NCBI GenBank assembly: GCA_963169765.1
Contig: CAUJEN010000062.1
Span: 98,400-162,399, forward strand
Length of the DNA stretch: 64,000 bases
Source: QWHO01 sp021404945
Lineage (GTDB): Bacteria; Vulcanimicrobiota; Xenobia; Xenobiales; QWHO01
Reading direction: 5' to 3'
Position numbers and translations under genes: made by a program. This document shows, piece after piece, positions 27,837-35,894 of this stretch (position 1 is its first letter; every line of letters starts with the position of its first letter). The notes below the pieces were generated by a model. That model saw only the letters and a program-made list of their open reading frames with translations. It did no database searches and had not been told where the DNA came from.

Positions 27837-29516
27837 ATGGAACTGCGCCGTCGCTCGATGTCGCCTCCGGTTTTCGAGGCGCCTTACCCCAACTGGGGAA
27901 CCCGAGGGATGACGGCCTGCGACCATCCGCAAGCGGCCGCGGCGGCAGCCGAGGTACTGGCCGGGGGGGGCAACGCGGTGGACGCCGCTGTCACTTTGTC
28001 TCTCACTCTGGGTATTCTTTGCCCGCAATACACCGGCATCGGCGGGGGCGGCTTCATGATGGTCTGGCTGCCCGAGATGGAGCGTCCGGTGGTGCTCGAC
28101 TACCGCGAAACCGCCCCCGGAGCCGCTTACCCGGGGATGTACAGCGGTCGAGCTCAAGCCAGCGCCCGCGGTCCGCTGGCCATTGGAGTCCCGGGCACCG
28201 TGGCCGGCCTGGCTGCCTTGCTCGAGCGCTTCGGCACCATCTCGATGGAGCGGGCCCTGGCGCCCGGCATCGAGCTGGCCGAGAAAGGTTTTGCTTACTA
28301 TCCCAACCTGCGTCGCATCCTGCTGGCCCGGCGCAAGCTGATCTCGATCTATAAGGAGGCGGCCCGTCTCTTCCTGGGCCCTTCCCGGGAAGGCCCCCGG
28401 CCCGGCGAGGTGCTGCGCCAGCCGGACGTGGCCCGTACTTACAGGCGTCTGGCCCAGAAGGGTTGGCGCGATTTCTACGAGGGCGAGACGGCCGAATTGA
28501 TGGTGCGCGAGATGAAGCGCCTGGGCGGCATTCTCACGGCCGAGGATCTGCGCGCCTACGAGCCCATCTGGCGCGAGCCCCTGAGCGGAGTCTACCGGGG
28601 CCAGGAGATCTACGTGGTTCCCCCGCCCTCGGGGGGAGGCATCCAGCTCTTGCAGATGCTGGGCATCCTGGAGCCGTTCCGCTTCTCGCCCTCGCGCATG
28701 GGCAGCTCGCAGACCTACCACCTGCAGGCCGAGGCCATGAAGATCGCCTTTGCCGAGCGCTCCACCTGGGTGGCCGACCCGGCCTTCTTCCCGGTGCCGG
28801 TCGAAGCCATGCTCGATCCGGCCCGCATCGCTGAGCTGCACGTGCTGGTCAACCCCAAAGAGGCCAGCTCGGTGGGCGACCTGCCCGCCCTCCCAGACCT
28901 GCCCCTCACCGCCCCCGAGCGCACCGCCGTGGGCAGCGGCGGCACCGCTTCGTTCGCGACCGCCGATGGGCGAGGAGGCCTGGCCGTGGCCACCGAGTCG
29001 ATCAACCTGTGGTTCGGAAGCATGGTGGTGCCGGCCGGGACGGGCTTCGTCCTGAACGACATCATGGACGACTTCTCGCGCCGCCCCGGCACCCCGGACG
29101 CTTTCGGGCTGGTCAGCTCGCGCGCCAACCAGGTGGAGCCGGGCAAGCGGCCCGCCTCCTCGAGCTGCCCGTTGATGGTGGCGCGCGAGGGCCAGCCTTA
29201 CCTGGCCCTGGGCTCGGCCGGCGGGCCGCGCATTCCGACTTCGGTGCTGCAGATTCTGATGAACCTGATCGATCATCAGAGCAACCTGCGCCAGGCCCAG
29301 GACGCTCCCCGGGTGCATCACCAGTGGCTGCCCGACGAGACCCACGTGGAGAAGGCCATCCCCGAGGACGTGCGCCGGGGCCTGCGCCAGCTCGGCCACC
29401 GGGTGCTCGAGGGCCCCAACCGCAGCCATTCGGTCGCCGTGATGTGGTCTGAGTCCGAGCAGATCTTCTACGGGGCGGGCGACTTCCGCAGTGGGGGCGC
29501 GGCTGCGGGCGTGTAG
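27837..29516 (+). CDS. ggt: Gamma-glutamyltransferase family protein
   Basis: A 559-residue Ntn-hydrolase. The N-terminal part shows TGIGGGGFMM and VLDYRETAP, where Arg90 binds the gamma-glutamyl carboxylate. The autoprocessing site should be Thr370 in GSGGTASFATADG; the usual TTHxSV is changed to TASFAT, keeping only the first Thr. The small subunit keeps the GTGFVLNDIMDDF segment, RPASSSCPLMV and the oxyanion Gly-Gly in LGSAGGPRI. There is no signal peptide in the chosen reading, whereas most enzymes are exported. It may be a gamma-glutamyl hydrolase or acylase with another substrate. ATG 27837 is used; the Met at residue 8 is also possible. Confidence 0.87.
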   Translation: MELRRRSMSPPVFEAPYPNWGTRGMTACDHPQAAAAAAEVLAGGGNAVDAAVTLSLTLGILCPQYTGIGGGGFMMVWLPEMERPVVLDYRETAPGAAYPGMYSGRAQASARGPLAIGVPGTVAGLAALLERFGTISMERALAPGIELAEKGFAYYPNLRRILLARRKLISIYKEAARLFLGPSREGPRPGEVLRQPDVARTYRRLAQKGWRDFYEGETAELMVREMKRLGGILTAEDLRAYEPIWREPLSGVYRGQEIYVVPPPSGGGIQLLQMLGILEPFRFSPSRMGSSQTYHLQAEAMKIAFAERSTWVADPAFFPVPVEAMLDPARIAELHVLVNPKEASSVGDLPALPDLPLTAPERTAVGSGGTASFATADGRGGLAVATESINLWFGSMVVPAGTGFVLNDIMDDFSRRPGTPDAFGLVSSRANQVEPGKRPASSSCPLMVAREGQPYLALGSAGGPRIPTSVLQILMNLIDHQSNLRQAQDAPRVHHQWLPDETHVEKAIPEDVRRGLRQLGHRVLEGPNRSHSVAVMWSESEQIFYGAGDFRSGGAAAGV

Positions 29517-29562
29517 ACCGACGAGGCTCAACCTGTTGCGGCCCAAGGTCGGGCCAGGCACA

Positions 29563-29607
29563 GGTTAACTTCCGGTTAACCCGATGCTCACTCGGGTCGG
29601 TTAGAAT
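29563..29607 (+). promoter_or_regulatory. GGTTAAC direct-repeat operator and -10 element
   Basis: GGTTAAC occurs at 29563-29569 and again at 29574-29580, an exact 11-bp period typical of OmpR/PhoB-family sites and close to Pho/PhoP box consensus. TAGAAT at 29602-29607 is six bases from the ATG at 29614, so transcription would begin at the start codon and the repeat centre would be near -43. No -35 hexamer is seen, which suits an activator-dependent promoter. Confidence 0.5.
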
Positions 29608-29613
29608 GCTCCC

Positions 29614-30633
29614 ATGATCAACTCCATCCTCACCCGTCCGACCCTGTCTGCGGCAGCCCGGCCGACAGTCGCTCACTGTGACCCCGGGCCGGTGGACCGT
29701 TTCGAGCCCTGCTGCGCCCCACCCGAGGACGAGACGGGCATCATGTGGGGGGCCAAGGGCCACTTTCTGGTCAACTCTCAGGCGGCCGAGAGCATGCCCG
29801 ATGAGATGCCGCCCTTCTTCCGCGAGGCGGCCAACCGCCTGGGTGTGCTGGGCGCCCATCCCGACCGGCTGCGCTTCCGGGCTCTGCGCCATCTCAACAA
29901 CGCCAACGCTGTGGACCACTACATGAACGCCGAGCTCTTGCAGGGCCGCGACGCTCCTCGCGATCGCTACGGTTACACCCTGCTGCTCAAGGAGCTGGAG
30001 CCGGACAACAACCAGCCCCAGAAGGCCGGCACGTTGCCCTACAAGATCGCCGAGATGTACGAAACCCTCGTGGCCGAGTTCACGCTCTATCGCAAGGAGC
30101 TGGCCCGGTCCGGCCCGGACAGCCCGCTGACGCGCCAGTTCCAGGAGAACGCCATCTACACCGCCGGCATGCTGGGCCACTTCGTGGCCGACGCCACCCA
30201 GCCGCTGCACGCCACCGTGCACCACGACGGCTGGGACGAGAGCCGTGAGCCCAACCCCGAGGGCTTTCGCACGAAACCTGGCCTGCACAGCCAGTTCGAA
30301 ACGCGGCTGGTGGATCGCCAGGTGGAGAGCGAGGCCGTGGCCGAGCGCATCAGCGAGCCTCGCCGCTGGGAGGGCGACCCGCTGGCCTGGGGGCTGGGGC
30401 TGGTGCGCGAGTCGCAGGGCCTGGTGCGCGACCTCTACACCTATGAGAAGAACGGCGAGCTGAGCCCCTCCGAGCCCAGCCCCCGCGCTCTCGACCTGGC
30501 TGTGGGGCGCATTGCCCGCGGAGCCGAGGTGTTGCGCGACCTGTGGTACACCGCCTGGCTGCGCAGCGGTGAGCTGGCCAGCCAGGAAGACCCCTCCCAG
30601 GATTACCTGCTGGCGGCCGCAAACAAAGGCTGA
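29614..30633 (+). CDS. S1/P1 nuclease- or phospholipase C-like zinc phosphodiesterase
   Basis: A 339-residue protein. The trinuclear-zinc pattern is visible: MWGAKGH (Trp and His), NAVDHYMNAE, LGHFVADATQPLHATVHHDG and LHSQFETRLVD. This matches the family shared by S1/P1 nucleases and bacterial zinc phospholipase C. Normally the Trp is the first residue of the mature enzyme; here about 44 residues precede it, without an obvious signal peptide. The gene overlaps the KamA gene tail-to-tail by 31 bp. Possible Pho-type control (see the repeat upstream) would fit a role in phosphate scavenging. Confidence 0.85.
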   Translation: MINSILTRPTLSAAARPTVAHCDPGPVDRFEPCCAPPEDETGIMWGAKGHFLVNSQAAESMPDEMPPFFREAANRLGVLGAHPDRLRFRALRHLNNANAVDHYMNAELLQGRDAPRDRYGYTLLLKELEPDNNQPQKAGTLPYKIAEMYETLVAEFTLYRKELARSGPDSPLTRQFQENAIYTAGMLGHFVADATQPLHATVHHDGWDESREPNPEGFRTKPGLHSQFETRLVDRQVESEAVAERISEPRRWEGDPLAWGLGLVRESQGLVRDLYTYEKNGELSPSEPSPRALDLAVGRIARGAEVLRDLWYTAWLRSGELASQEDPSQDYLLAAANKG

Positions 30634-31997
30634 CCCTCGCACGCCTGGTATGGGGCGTTTTGCCCCGCTGCTGCCAAAGCCGGGGCCAGGTTGAAGAAGC
30701 CCTCTCCCGATACGGGCTTGAGCTGGTCGAACCAGGTGGCCTCGGGATCAAAGCGCGCGAAGAACGGCTGGCCCACCAGGTTGGGGTCGCGGGCTTGCAG
30801 GAACTTGAGCACGAAGACTTTCTGCCCGCCCAGCTCAGCCACGCCCTCCACCAGTATCTTGCCGGGGGTGGCCGACATCGATGGTCCGCGCACGGTGCGC
30901 GCCAAGCCGCTGACCCGGCGGTAGGCCTGGCGGAAGATCTCGTGGGCTCGCGCCAGGGGGACCTCGAAGTAGTTGCGCGGCCCGGTGTCGCGCTCCACGA
31001 ACATGTAGTAGGGAACCAGGCCCAGGCGGGTCTGCAGCTTCCACATCCGCTCCCAGACCTCGGGGGAGTCGTTGATATGGCGCACCAGGGGAGACTGGCA
31101 GCGGATCTGGCAGCCGGCCGACCTCAGCCGGGCCACGGCCCGCTGGGCAGGCTCGCTCTCGAGCTCGCGGTAGTGGTTGTAGTGGGCCATGATGGCCAGT
31201 TGCTTGCCGCTGGAAGCCACTTTGTCGAGCAGAAGCAGGAGCTCGTCAGCGTCGGGATCAGTCAGGTAACGGTAGGGCCAGTAGGACACCGACTTGGTGC
31301 CGATGCGGATGTTCTGAATGTGCTCCAGACCCGGCTGGAGGAGTGCTTCAAGGTAGCCTTGCAGGATGCGAGTGGGCATGATCATCGGATCTCCCCCGGT
31401 GATCAGCACGTCGGTGACCTCACGATGACGCTTGAGATACTCCACCAGCGTCTCCACCTGACGCGAGGCGAAGCGAACTTCTTCCTGGCCCACGAGCTGG
31501 GCCCAGCGGAAGCAGAAGGTGCAATAGGAGTGGCAGGTCTGGCCCTGAGCGGGAAAAAAGAGCACCGTCTGCTGGTATTTATGCTGCATTCCCGGCAACC
31601 GCTGGCCGTCCAGGGTGGGGACGTTGTGCTCCATCTGCCCCGAGGGGTGGGGATTGAGCTCTTTCTGGATCTTCCGAGCGGCCATCTGGACTTCCCCGGG
31701 GGAGGCTTGCGAGCGCAGCAGGTTGGCCATGCGGTCGAAGTGCTCGGGGCTCAGCATGGCGCGTTGGGGAAAGGTTAGCTGAAAGATGGGGTCCCGGGGA
31801 ACCTGATTCCAGTCGATCAGGCTGAGCATGTACTGATTCACCTTGAAGGGCAGCACCGTGGAGACCACCCGAATGGCGTGGACCTGCTCGGCGCTGAGCC
31901 GGTCCAGGCAGGGCATCTTCTCGAGATTGGCTCGCGAGTAGTAGTGGATTCGAGGGAGGCTCTCCTTGGTCTTCAGGGCGCTGACTGGGCTGGTCAT
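30603..31997 (-). CDS. kamA: KamA-family radical SAM protein (lysine 2,3-aminomutase-like, divergent)
   Basis: A 464-residue protein starting at ATG 31997 with a strong AAAGGAGG site. The iron-sulfur motif is CHSYCTFC (Cys155, 159, 162), followed by FRWAQLVG rather than the RRRFAG-like run of true lysine 2,3-aminomutases. SAM-binding ITGGDPM and the probable PLP lysine in SATPGKILVEG are present. It therefore has what a PLP-dependent aminomutase needs, but it belongs to a divergent clade whose substrate I cannot name. A neighbouring AblB-like fragment would fit beta-lysine chemistry. Its promoter lies about 100 bp upstream. Confidence 0.85.
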   Translation of the reverse strand: MTSPVSALKTKESLPRIHYYSRANLEKMPCLDRLSAEQVHAIRVVSTVLPFKVNQYMLSLIDWNQVPRDPIFQLTFPQRAMLSPEHFDRMANLLRSQASPGEVQMAARKIQKELNPHPSGQMEHNVPTLDGQRLPGMQHKYQQTVLFFPAQGQTCHSYCTFCFRWAQLVGQEEVRFASRQVETLVEYLKRHREVTDVLITGGDPMIMPTRILQGYLEALLQPGLEHIQNIRIGTKSVSYWPYRYLTDPDADELLLLLDKVASSGKQLAIMAHYNHYRELESEPAQRAVARLRSAGCQIRCQSPLVRHINDSPEVWERMWKLQTRLGLVPYYMFVERDTGPRNYFEVPLARAHEIFRQAYRRVSGLARTVRGPSMSATPGKILVEGVAELGGQKVFVLKFLQARDPNLVGQPFFARFDPEATWFDQLKPVSGEGFFNLAPALAAAGQNAPYQACEGQPLFAAASR

Positions 31998-32105
31998 GCG
32001 GCCTCCTTTCAGGGCATTGGCAAAATGAAATGCAGTAGCCAATGTTTTTTGGGTTTGCTTGTCCGGCTTGCGCTTCAGGCTGAGGCAATCGCCGGCTTGA
32101 TCATA

Positions 32106-32134
32106 ATTGTAACAATATTGCCCGGGTTCGTCCA
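32106..32134 (-). promoter_or_regulatory. Promoter for the KamA gene
   Basis: On the minus strand TGGACG (32134-32129) is 17 bases from TACAAT (32111-32106), which is preceded by TGT, an extended -10. Transcription would start near 32099 and leave a leader of about 100 bases before the KamA ATG. Confidence 0.5.
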
Positions 32135-32243
32135 GTGGAAAACGGCTTGAATAATGGCTTTTTCGTTGTGCGTTTGCGCAGGGTGGATGTCAAAATGCGC
32201 AACTCGCGGCAGGCATCCCGACTCCGGCTGAGAAGCACCGAGG

Positions 32244-33521
32244 ATGCAAAAGAATCTCGACGTTCAGCTGAATCTCAATGTGCGCGGGCTGGGCTGCTCG
32301 GCCACTCTGGCCATCAACCAGCTGTGCCGAGAACGCGAGCTTCGCGGCGAGCAGGTCTACAAGCTTGGTCTGGGGCAATCCCCCTTTCCGGTTCCTCTCT
32401 CGGTGGTCGAGGCTTTGCAGGCGAACGCCTGGCGCAAAGGCTACCTCGACGTCCACGGGCTGCAGGAGTTGCGCGAGGCCGTGGCCGGCTACCACAATCG
32501 GCGGCACGGCCTGAGCTCGGCTGCCCAGGACGTGCTGGTCGGGCCTGGATCCAAGGAGCTGATGTTCCTCCTCCAGCTGGTCTACTATGGCGAAGTGCTG
32601 ATCCCGACCCCGGCCTGGGTCTCCTATGCCCCCCAGGCCAGCATCATCGGGCGCCGCATCCACTTTCTCCACACCACCTTCGAGGAGGGTTGGCGGCTCA
32701 CTCCCGAGCATCTGGAGCGGGCTTGCCAGGAAGACCCGGGGCGGCCCCGACTGCTGGTCTTGAACTATCCCGACAATCCCACCGGGATGACCTACACTCC
32801 CGACGAGTTGCGCTCGCTGGCCCAAACCGCCCGGCGTTTCGGGGTGCTGGTGCTCTCAGACGAAATCTACGGCGAGCTCCACTTTCAGGGGGCGCACGTA
32901 TCCATCGCCCGCTTCTACCCCGAGGGAACCATTCTCTCCAGCGGTCTGAGCAAGTGGTGCGGCGCCGGCGGCTGGCGCCTGGGAACGTTTACCTATCCTC
33001 GTGACCTGGCCTGGCTGCGACAGGCGATGGCGGCCGCCGCGAGCGAGACTTACACCACCACCAGCGCGCCGGTGCAGTGGGCGGCCGTGACCGCGTTCGA
33101 GGTCGGGACGGACATCGAGCGCTATCTCAGCGTGTCGCGCGCTTTCCTGCGCTTGCTGGCCGACGAGGTGCAGCAGCGCCTGAACCGCGCGGGAGCCCGG
33201 GTCACTCCCTGCCAGGGCGGCTTCTACAGCTTTCCCGACTTCGGGGACCGGCGGGCGGCCCTGGCGGCCCGGGGCATCACGACGAGCCCCGAGCTGTGCA
33301 CCAGCCTTCTCCAGCAGACCGGCGTGGCCACGCTGCCAGGGCGCGATTTCGGGAGGTCGCCCGAGGAGTTGAGCCTGCGCCTGGCCTTCGTCGATTTCAA
33401 CGGAACCTGGGCCATGGCTCAAAGCGACCTGGAGGTCACCCGGGTGGACGCTGCCTTCGTGCGCGAGCACGCCGGTCGGGTCCTGACGGCGCTGGACCGG
33501 CTGGCTGACTGGGTGGGCTGA
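32244..33521 (+). CDS. Class I/II PLP-dependent aminotransferase
   Basis: A 425-residue fold-type I aminotransferase. The PLP lysine is in SSGLSKWCGAGGWRLG, the aspartate and tyrosine that hold the cofactor in VLSDEIYGELHF, the NPTG signature in LNYPDNPTGMTY and the carboxylate-binding Arg in LRLAFVDF. The N-terminal GLGQSPFPVP is typical of aspartate/aromatic-type enzymes. It is divergent from the KamA gene and convergent with the AblB-like remnant, so the three may be one functional locus for a beta-amino acid. ATG 32244 is preceded by GAGG too close for a good site, so the start is slightly uncertain. Confidence 0.88.
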   Translation: MQKNLDVQLNLNVRGLGCSATLAINQLCRERELRGEQVYKLGLGQSPFPVPLSVVEALQANAWRKGYLDVHGLQELREAVAGYHNRRHGLSSAAQDVLVGPGSKELMFLLQLVYYGEVLIPTPAWVSYAPQASIIGRRIHFLHTTFEEGWRLTPEHLERACQEDPGRPRLLVLNYPDNPTGMTYTPDELRSLAQTARRFGVLVLSDEIYGELHFQGAHVSIARFYPEGTILSSGLSKWCGAGGWRLGTFTYPRDLAWLRQAMAAAASETYTTTSAPVQWAAVTAFEVGTDIERYLSVSRAFLRLLADEVQQRLNRAGARVTPCQGGFYSFPDFGDRRAALAARGITTSPELCTSLLQQTGVATLPGRDFGRSPEELSLRLAFVDFNGTWAMAQSDLEVTRVDAAFVREHAGRVLTALDRLADWVG

Positions 33522-33524
33522 GTC

Positions 33525-33974
33525 TCAGGCTCCGATCTGCTTGCACCAGATGTTCATGGACTCCCAGCCATTTGGCATGCGGCAGTTGCTGACCAGTCGC
33601 CCGGTGCTGCTGTAGCCGAGTTTGCCAAAGACGCAGTTCATGGAGACCTCGCAAGCTCGCGCCAGCGTGTAGAAGTCGCAGATGCCAAAGAGTCGGCGCA
33701 CGTCCAGCTCGAGGCGAAAGAGCAGCCGGGCCATCAGACCGCGGCCCCGGTGGGCGGGCGCGGTGGCGCAGTCGGTCATCTCCGCCGACCCCCGCTGGAG
33801 ATCGAGCTCAGCTGAGGCCACTGCCGCCAGCTTGCCTTCCGAATCGCGCACGACGCGGAAAAGGTTGGCCCGGCTTGAGATGGCCTGGGAGATGTGTCCC
33901 GGGTAGAGGGGCGTGGGATAGATGGACTCCGAGCGTCTGGGAATGTCAGGGTGCGCAGGGTGGATGTCGCTCAG
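33525..33974 (-). pseudogene. ablB: N-terminally truncated AblB-like beta-lysine acetyltransferase
   Basis: The minus-strand frame from about 33929 reads ESIYPTPLYPGHISQA, then KLAAVASAE, AEMTDCATAPAHRGRGL, DFYTLARACEVSMNCVF, GKLGYSSTG and GWESMNIWCK, ending at the stop 33525. These blocks match the C-terminal GNAT half of AblB. The N-terminal half of about 130 residues is absent: above 33974 the frame holds no AblB-like sequence and the region is taken by an oppositely oriented gene. No ATG exists; GTG at 33851 and CTG at 33974 are the only in-frame starts. A working minimal GNAT is possible, but a truncated remnant is more likely. Confidence 0.7.
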
Positions 33975-33991
33975 CGCACAGCCCTGGAGCC

Positions 33992-35272
33992 ATGAGCAGG
34001 CCTGGGGCCGATGCTCCGCGCGACCTCTCCAGCGCTGGAGAGGTCGCCAAACCTGAAAGCCCGAAGGCTCTCCGGGTGACCAGTGAAGAACGACAGCAGG
34101 CTCGGGAAGCTTACTTCTGCGAGGCCAGCCGCAAAGGCAACCGCGTGGTTGTGGCTGCCTACCAAACTCCCCAGGAGCTCGTCTTCGACTTCGCTGAGCG
34201 CCAGGTGGAGGGCACCGATCACCAGGGGAACCGGGTGCGACTGGCTCTGGACCGGCTGCAGCGCTTCGAGCTCGACCGCGTCACCCGGGAAGGTGACGAC
34301 AAGGAGCACCACTACAACTACCTTCTGCTCGACGACGGCGAGCACCGCCTTGTCTACGTCGAACGCGCCCCCGAGTATGCTTACGAGCCTGGTCCGGATA
34401 CCCCCCGTCACGAGCAGGTCGCCATCAACCTGGGAGCACTGGCCCGGCTGGCCGGCTTCGAGGCGAGCGAGCCGTTTGCTCTCGACGACGTGAAGCGCGC
34501 CTTCAAGTGGCCGGCAAAGCCTGAGGTCAGACCGGGGGAGGAGGCCGACCCGCTGGCAGACTACCTCAAGTGGCTGGGCTGGAAGCCGAAGACCGAGCGC
34601 ACCGACGGCCGTGAGGTGCTGGAGTATGAGAGCTTTCTGGAGCGGCTGCTGACCATCGTGGCGGGCGCTCTGGGAGTGCTGAGCGCCCTCTATCTCGGGG
34701 TCTTCTTCTTCAAGATTGCCTCCGGCCGCATCGACCTGACGTTTCTGCTGGCCAGCCTGGTGGCCTTCGCGGCTTCCTCGGGGGTGATGTGGGTGCGCTT
34801 TCGGGTGCAGATCCATTACCTGCTTGATATCGAGCGCAAGCAGGTGCTGCTGTGCCGCAACCTGCTCGGCTTCGAGACAACCAGCCCGGTGGCCCGGTTT
34901 GCCGATCTCGAGTGCGTCACGGAAAGCGGCGTGCAGCGCTCGGAGGGCAAGGGAAAGCCTCGCTCCTGGCACCATGCCCTGTTTCTGGTGCTCAAGGACG
35001 GGCGCAAGGTGCGCGTGTCCGATTACGTCAAACAGGGTCCGCAGACGGGCCGCCTGCTGGAGGTGAACGAGCTGGCCAGGCGGCTCGAGGTGCCGGCGCG
35101 ACCGGTCAGCGCCGAAGACCTCAAGGCCGAGCGCCGCCAGCTCAAGACGTGCCTGCTGGGAGAAGGCCTGAAGGTGGAGCACGGCTCGGACAACAGCGGC
35201 CTGTGGGGATGCCTGATCGTGCTGGTCATCGTGCTGGCCGCCGTCTGGATGCAGGCGAGCTACGGGCCCTGA
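33992..35272 (+). CDS. Membrane protein with PH-like domain, unknown function
   Basis: A 426-residue protein; ATG 33992 has GGAG just before it and lies at the edge of the AblB remnant. Residues 30-220 are soluble and basic/acidic mixed. Two membrane segments follow at about 225-250 and 262-290 (LTIVAGALGVLSALYLGVFF; FLLASLVAFAASSGVMWV). Residues 295-370 have the strand pattern of a bacterial PH-like domain (LLDIERKQVLLCRNLLGFET, ALFLVLKDGRKVRVSDY). A last membrane helix ends the protein (GCLIVLVIVLAAVW). The family is not recognised. No operon partner. Confidence 0.75.
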   Translation: MSRPGADAPRDLSSAGEVAKPESPKALRVTSEERQQAREAYFCEASRKGNRVVVAAYQTPQELVFDFAERQVEGTDHQGNRVRLALDRLQRFELDRVTREGDDKEHHYNYLLLDDGEHRLVYVERAPEYAYEPGPDTPRHEQVAINLGALARLAGFEASEPFALDDVKRAFKWPAKPEVRPGEEADPLADYLKWLGWKPKTERTDGREVLEYESFLERLLTIVAGALGVLSALYLGVFFFKIASGRIDLTFLLASLVAFAASSGVMWVRFRVQIHYLLDIERKQVLLCRNLLGFETTSPVARFADLECVTESGVQRSEGKGKPRSWHHALFLVLKDGRKVRVSDYVKQGPQTGRLLEVNELARRLEVPARPVSAEDLKAERRQLKTCLLGEGLKVEHGSDNSGLWGCLIVLVIVLAAVWMQASYGP

Positions 35273-35323
35273 AGCGGTTCCCACTCGCGCTGTCGGCCTG
35301 CCTGGTGGACTGGGAGTGACTGC

Positions 35324-35352
35324 ATGACAAGTTCGGCGGAGATGGATAGAAT
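35324..35352 (+). promoter_or_regulatory. Sigma70-type promoter, leaderless geometry
   Basis: ATGACA (35324-35329, five of six to consensus) and TAGAAT (35347-35352) with a 17-base spacer. An ATG at 35359 follows the -10 by six bases, so the transcript would start at it. Confidence 0.65.
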
Positions 35353-35358
35353 GGCCCT

Positions 35359-35394
35359 ATGACGATTCGCATCTGCGCAGGGTTCTCGAGCTGA
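35359..35394 (+). CDS. Leaderless 11-codon leader ORF
   Basis: MTIRICAGFSS followed by TGA at 35392-35394, two bases before the ATG of the secreted-protein gene at 35397. Its ATG is at the predicted transcription start. The arrangement suggests reinitiation on the downstream gene; a second case lies at 21510. Confidence 0.4.
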   Translation: MTIRICAGFSS

Positions 35395-35396
35395 GC

Positions 35397-35798
35397 ATGC
35401 GCAAGATCCGCCTTGGCGAATTCGTCTGCTTGTTGCTCGTCATTTCCTGGTGGACCCGTGCGGCGCCTCCGGTTCGCCCTCCCGGTGTGACGTATGCCAC
35501 TCTGAGCTGTGCGCGAGCGACCAGTGGACCGAACGGCCAGGAATTCATGCGCTCTGTGAATCGCCCTGAGGGACGCGTGCACCACTGGGGCAATCGGTTG
35601 TACCTCAAAGGACAACTCATCGCGACCGAGCGCTCGACGTTTGACCTGTTACGCCAGGCTCTGGGACCACCAACTCAAATCCGCTACCCGGGGCCCCCTG
35701 AAGGGGACCCAAACATGCTCTAATCAATCTATTACTATGATGACCTTGGGCTTAAGATCTTGTTCCAGGGCAGACATGTTCTCTTCGTGCCCTTGTAG
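35397..35798 (+). pseudogene. Secreted DUF7738-like protein interrupted by an in-frame stop
   Basis: ATG 35397 opens a signal peptide (MRKIRLGEFVCLLLVISWW) and a beta-rich domain with GNRLYLKGQLIATERSTFDL and LLRQALGPPTQI. A TAA at 35721-35723 ends it at 108 residues, but the same frame continues for 24 codons, SIYYYDDLGLKILFQGRHVL, to TAG 35796-35798. The order Leu-Gly-x-Pro then YYYDDLG is the pattern I associate with DUF7738-type domains, so the TAA looks like a nonsense mutation within one domain. Beyond 35798 no frame continues the domain well, so the 3' end is probably also lost. 35799-35885 holds nothing else I can name. Confidence 0.6.
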
Positions 35799-35894
35799 CG
35801 GCATATTCCGGCGGCGGGTCAGTCATCGGTCGGATACTGGCGCACGGGAAACTCCAGTGAAAGAATCTCACGCTTCGTTGTCGAAGTGAGCCAG

